Part shown: one piece after another, positions 61,576-64,000 of the stretch | How the letters are laid out: every line of letters starts with the position of its first letter | Position numbering within the stretch: the stretch's first letter is position 1 | From: an uncultured Alphaproteobacteria bacterium | GTDB taxonomy: Bacteria; Pseudomonadota; Alphaproteobacteria; CAAHEQ01; UBA3637 | DNA: 64,000 nt | NCBI GenBank assembly: GCA_944392795.1 | Contig: CALXXX010000021.1 | Span: 1-64,000 of the forward strand | Direction: 5' to 3' | The notes under the pieces: model-generated | Database searches by the model: none | What the model was told of the DNA's origin: nothing | The model's input: only the letters and a program-made list of their open reading frames with translations | Translations under genes and position numbers: made by a program

Positions 61576-62430
61576 CTAAGCAGCCTTCATGAAAGCAGAA
61601 ATTTTTTGAAAAGCTTTATTTTCTATTTGGCGGATGCGTTCACGACTGACATTAAATTTTTTGCCTAAATCTTCCAGAGTAATGGGATCATCTGTCAAAA
61701 AGCGAGCGTGAACAATTTCTTGTTCTCTCTCAGAAAGCGTTGCAATTGCTGCAGCTAATTTTTTGTTTTTAATTGTGCGCTCTTGAGTTTCAATGAGAAC
61801 TTCTTCTGCATTCGCAGAGCCATCTGTTAATAAAGCTTGTTTTTCAACATCAGAATCTTCAAAGGTCATCTCATTTAGCGAGCTATCGCCGTGTAAGCGT
61901 TGTTCCATATCCCAGATGTCTTGTTCAGATACGCCCAGTTGATTCGAAATATCTTGAACAGTTTCGCTGTCTAAAGCGGTATTGTGGTATAAACCTAATT
62001 TTGCTTTGATTTTGCCCAGATTGTAAAACAATCTTTTTTGTGTTGCGACTGTTCCGATTTTAACTAGAGACCAAGATTTTAAAATAAAGTCAGAGATGGC
62101 AGCTTTAATCCACCAAATAGCATAGGTCGACAAGCGAAAACCTTTCTCCGGATCAAATTTTTTGATTGCTTGCATTAATCCGATATTAGCTTCAGAAATT
62201 AAATCAGCTAAAGGTAATCCATAGTGACGGAAAGTTAAAGCAACTTTTGCTGCTAGTCTTAAATGTGAGGTTGTTAGCTCATGCGCCGCTTCTAAGTCAT
62301 TATAGTCATGATAACGACGAGCGAGCATATATTCACGTTCGGGATCTAGCATTGGAAATTTTGTAATTTCTTTTAAGTAAAGAGCTAAAGAATTTTCCTG
62401 AACGACAGGAATTAAAGCAGTTGTTGTCAT
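61576..62430 (-). CDS. rpoH: RNA polymerase sigma factor RpoH
   Basis: 284 aa. Region 1.2 NSLALYLKEITKFPMLDPERE, region 2 DLISEANIGLMQAIKKFDP and RLSTYAIWWIKAAISDFIL, the RpoH box-like TQKRLFYNLGKIK, and region 4 TLEDLGKKFNVSRERIRQIE. Short sigma-32 class used in heat-shock response. A GC-rich hairpin lies about 30 bases before its ATG. Confidence 0.93.
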   Translation of the reverse strand: MTTTALIPVVQENSLALYLKEITKFPMLDPEREYMLARRYHDYNDLEAAHELTTSHLRLAAKVALTFRHYGLPLADLISEANIGLMQAIKKFDPEKGFRLSTYAIWWIKAAISDFILKSWSLVKIGTVATQKRLFYNLGKIKAKLGLYHNTALDSETVQDISNQLGVSEQDIWDMEQRLHGDSSLNEMTFEDSDVEKQALLTDGSANAEEVLIETQERTIKNKKLAAAIATLSEREQEIVHARFLTDDPITLEDLGKKFNVSRERIRQIENKAFQKISAFMKAA

Positions 62431-62461
62431 TTGTCATATCCTTTCATTAAGCTACATGACG

Positions 62462-62484
62462 CGTACCCCCAACGGGCAGGTACG
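62462..62484 (-). promoter_or_regulatory. GC-rich hairpin upstream of rpoH
   Basis: Outer arms CGTACC/GGTACG and inner CCC/GGG with a 2-base bulge and a GTT loop form about 9 base pairs on the rpoH strand, in a very AT-rich setting. It ends about 32 bases before ATG, so it could sit in the 5' leader. A role as thermosensor or transcript-stability element is only inference. Confidence 0.4.
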
Positions 62485-62620
62485 AACGTGTTTAACCTTT
62501 TCAAGCATTAAACAAAGTAAGGATAGCTCTTTTTGTCTTGTCACGTCAAGAGGAAAATGAAAAAAAGTATAGAATTGATATAAAAGAAAAGTTATGTTAC
62601 AATAAAAAAAGGAGGTTGTT

Positions 62621-63400
62621 ATGGGACTAAAATCAAAACTAGCGGCAGTCAGTTTAATCGGAGCGACTTTGTTGAGTGCGAATGCAGGGCAAACCGATAA
62701 AACAGAGCCTTTGAAGGAGGCTTCGAATAAAATTGTCCAAGTTCAAAAAGGGATGTTTTCTCATCAACCGACGCTCCGTCAACAATCATTACAGAAGGCT
62801 TATGAACTTATTCCGATTGCATTTAAAGCTTATGAAGGGAAAAGTTTCGATGAACGAGGGCGAATGCGAGCAGAAATGCTTTTGCTATCTGGGGATGCAA
62901 CGATTGCTCGCGCGCAAATGAAAATGCTGGGTATTCAACCGGGTGGTAAAATGTCAATTGAGCAAGCGACCGCATTAAATATGATAAATGAAATTATGGC
63001 TTTGGGTCGGCCAGTTGCATCTATAGATACAAAGAAACCGTTAATAGAGCAAATGCAAATGTGTGGACTTAATAGAGTCGCCGATTTTATGGCTTTCCAA
63101 AGTAATCCAGATAATGCAGGGAAAAATTTTTTTGAAGGGAAATCAAATTTTGAATTTAGCGCTGCTATTGTAGAATTCGGGGAAGCAATGCAGTATTTGG
63201 CGCATTTGCCCGGGAATGAACGAGCGGCCATAGAGCTTCGAGGCGCTTTTTCAAATGCTTCACAAGCTCATACACAGGCGCTATCTCATTTTGACGGAAA
63301 AACAGAAAGTTTTCATGCTGTCATGGAGAAACAAGCTAAAGATCATTTAGCTCAACAAAAAAGCGCCCTTTTGCAGAGCGCTTCAGTTCGAGGTGTTTAA
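62621..63400 (+). CDS. Secreted hypothetical protein
   Basis: 259 aa. RBS AAAGGAGG; signal-like N-terminus MGLKSKLAAVSLIGATLLSANA (cleavage near ANAG). Mature part mostly helical, with one MCGLNR Cys and a Gln/Ala/His-rich tail (QAHTQALSHFDGK). No family recognised. Divergent from rpoH and convergent with the BI-1 gene, stop only 3 bases from that gene's end. Confidence 0.7.
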   Translation: MGLKSKLAAVSLIGATLLSANAGQTDKTEPLKEASNKIVQVQKGMFSHQPTLRQQSLQKAYELIPIAFKAYEGKSFDERGRMRAEMLLLSGDATIARAQMKMLGIQPGGKMSIEQATALNMINEIMALGRPVASIDTKKPLIEQMQMCGLNRVADFMAFQSNPDNAGKNFFEGKSNFEFSAAIVEFGEAMQYLAHLPGNERAAIELRGAFSNASQAHTQALSHFDGKTESFHAVMEKQAKDHLAQQKSALLQSASVRGV

Positions 63401-63403
63401 GGC

Positions 63404-64000
63404 TTAACGACGATCGCCCATCAAACGAAGGAGCATTAAAAATAAATTGATGAAATCTAAGTATAAAGATAAAGCCCCTGAAATAGCTTTTGATTTTTGA
63501 ACATTTTCGTTATCATCCTCTTGATACATCATTCGGATTTTTTGCGTATCAAAAGCAGTTAATCCAACGAAAACGATTACACCAATTATTGAGATCGCAT
63601 AGTCAAGAGCAGGGCTTTTCATAAGCAAATTAGCAAGAGTTGCTAAAATTAAACCGAATAGTCCCATTGTTAAAAAAGAGCCAACACCTGTTAAATCTCG
63701 TTTCGTCGTGTATCCCCAAATACTCATTGCAGCAAAAGTTCCGGCAGTAATTAAGAAAACTTTTGCAATGCTTGTTGTTGCATAAATAATAAAAATGCTG
63801 GAAATAGACAATCCCATGAGAACCGAGAAAATCCAAAAGATTGTTTGTGCTTTAGCCGGATTAAGATTTGCTACGGCTGAAGAAAACATAAAAACTAAAG
63901 CTAAAGGAGCCAGAAGCACAATCCATCCTAAGAAAGAGAGTGATATTGTTTGTTCTGCCATATTTATATGATAGAGCAGTTTAAAAAAAGTAGGTGAAGA
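63404..64000 (-). CDS. Bax-inhibitor-1/YccA-family membrane protein (partial at right edge)
   Basis: The frame stays open to the window edge: residues before the ATG at 63961 (SSPTFFKLLYHIN) match the family linker after the first span. The true start therefore lies outside, and the ATG at 63961 has no ribosome site. Visible: at least six spans, including LGWIVLLAPLALVFMFSS, MGLSISSIFIIYA and FVGLTAFDTQKIRMMYQ (the D-x-Q family site). BI-1 proteins are pH-sensitive ion leak channels or FtsH partners. Confidence 0.85.
   Translation of the reverse strand, partial: SSPTFFKLLYHINMAEQTISLSFLGWIVLLAPLALVFMFSSAVANLNPAKAQTIFWIFSVLMGLSISSIFIIYATTSIAKVFLITAGTFAAMSIWGYTTKRDLTGVGSFLTMGLFGLILATLANLLMKSPALDYAISIIGVIVFVGLTAFDTQKIRMMYQEDDNENVQKSKAISGALSLYLDFINLFLMLLRLMGDRR

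Noticed and set aside
63404-63961. A complete 185-aa BI-1 protein starting at 63961
   Set aside because: The frame is open and family-like beyond that ATG up to the edge, so the gene is partial instead.
1-64000. CRISPR array or long tandem repeats
   Set aside because: No regularly spaced direct repeats were seen; the only dispersed repeats are the six modules.

Overview
The window is AT-rich, gene-dense bacterial chromosome. The core genes point to an alphaproteobacterium: a ChpT-type histidine phosphotransferase, a short HPr kinase beside HPr and a mannose-type EIIA, a short RpoH sigma factor, an Mla-type lipid transporter with a fused N-terminal domain on the permease, and flagellar-type FliG/FliN/MotA/FlhF. 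Low GC, many secreted Cys-rich proteins and a prepilin-type leader recall the uncultured gut/host-associated Rhodospirillales-like (RF32-type) alphaproteobacteria. That placement is inference, not something I could test.

Layout. 1-9.5 kb is accessory. It holds a compact operon of two uridine-kinase-like P-loop proteins, a CYTH (triphosphatase-fold) protein, an XRE regulator, an ankyrin protein, a 76-aa charged protein and a 20-aa hydrophobic peptide, flanked by single-gene insertions and decayed genes (HAD phosphatase, serine recombinase, HNH nuclease). 9.7-23.1 kb holds a CoA-disulfide-reductase-like enzyme, a phospholipase-D-type cardiolipin synthase, a MarR-MacA-MacB-TolC-type efflux operon, an Mla-type lipid transport operon and an old-yellow-enzyme family reductase. 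23.2-30.8 kb holds an exonuclease-like protein, tRNA-Gln, another single-gene insertion, an S41 peptidase, a secreted HExxH/MORN protein and an RluA-type pseudouridine synthase. 30.9-38.3 kb is a flagellar rotor/stator operon whose FliF is only about half length, followed by a large prepilin-like Cys-rich protein ending in a Hint (hedgehog/intein) domain and an NDK-like protein. 38.4-50.7 kb is mostly housekeeping (SecA, EpmA/EF-P, SuhB-like, L31, SucCD) plus CheR, a receiver protein and ChpT. 50.7-64 kb holds MscS, a BatA/BatB-TPR/BatD operon, HprK-EIIA-HPr, tRNA-Arg, two tandem degenerate EAL proteins, RpoH and a BI-1 family protein running off the right edge.

The most unusual structure is a repeat module found six times as three pairs. 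Each pair brackets exactly one accessory gene (371-1030, 6765-8279, 24745-25227). The left copies have a terminator hairpin, then a conserved linker, then an inverted repeat whose arms differ between copies but stay complementary. The reference copy is the 3' end and terminator of tRNA-Gln, and one right-hand copy adjoins a serine-recombinase remnant. This looks like a family of small tRNA-end-associated single-gene insertion units. Other points of interest are the adjacent uridine-kinase and CYTH genes (the two domains fused in plant TTM1/TTM2), the minimal FliF operon, the prepilin-Hint protein and a cassette-borne protein with ADP-ribosyltransferase-like and CheD-like regions.
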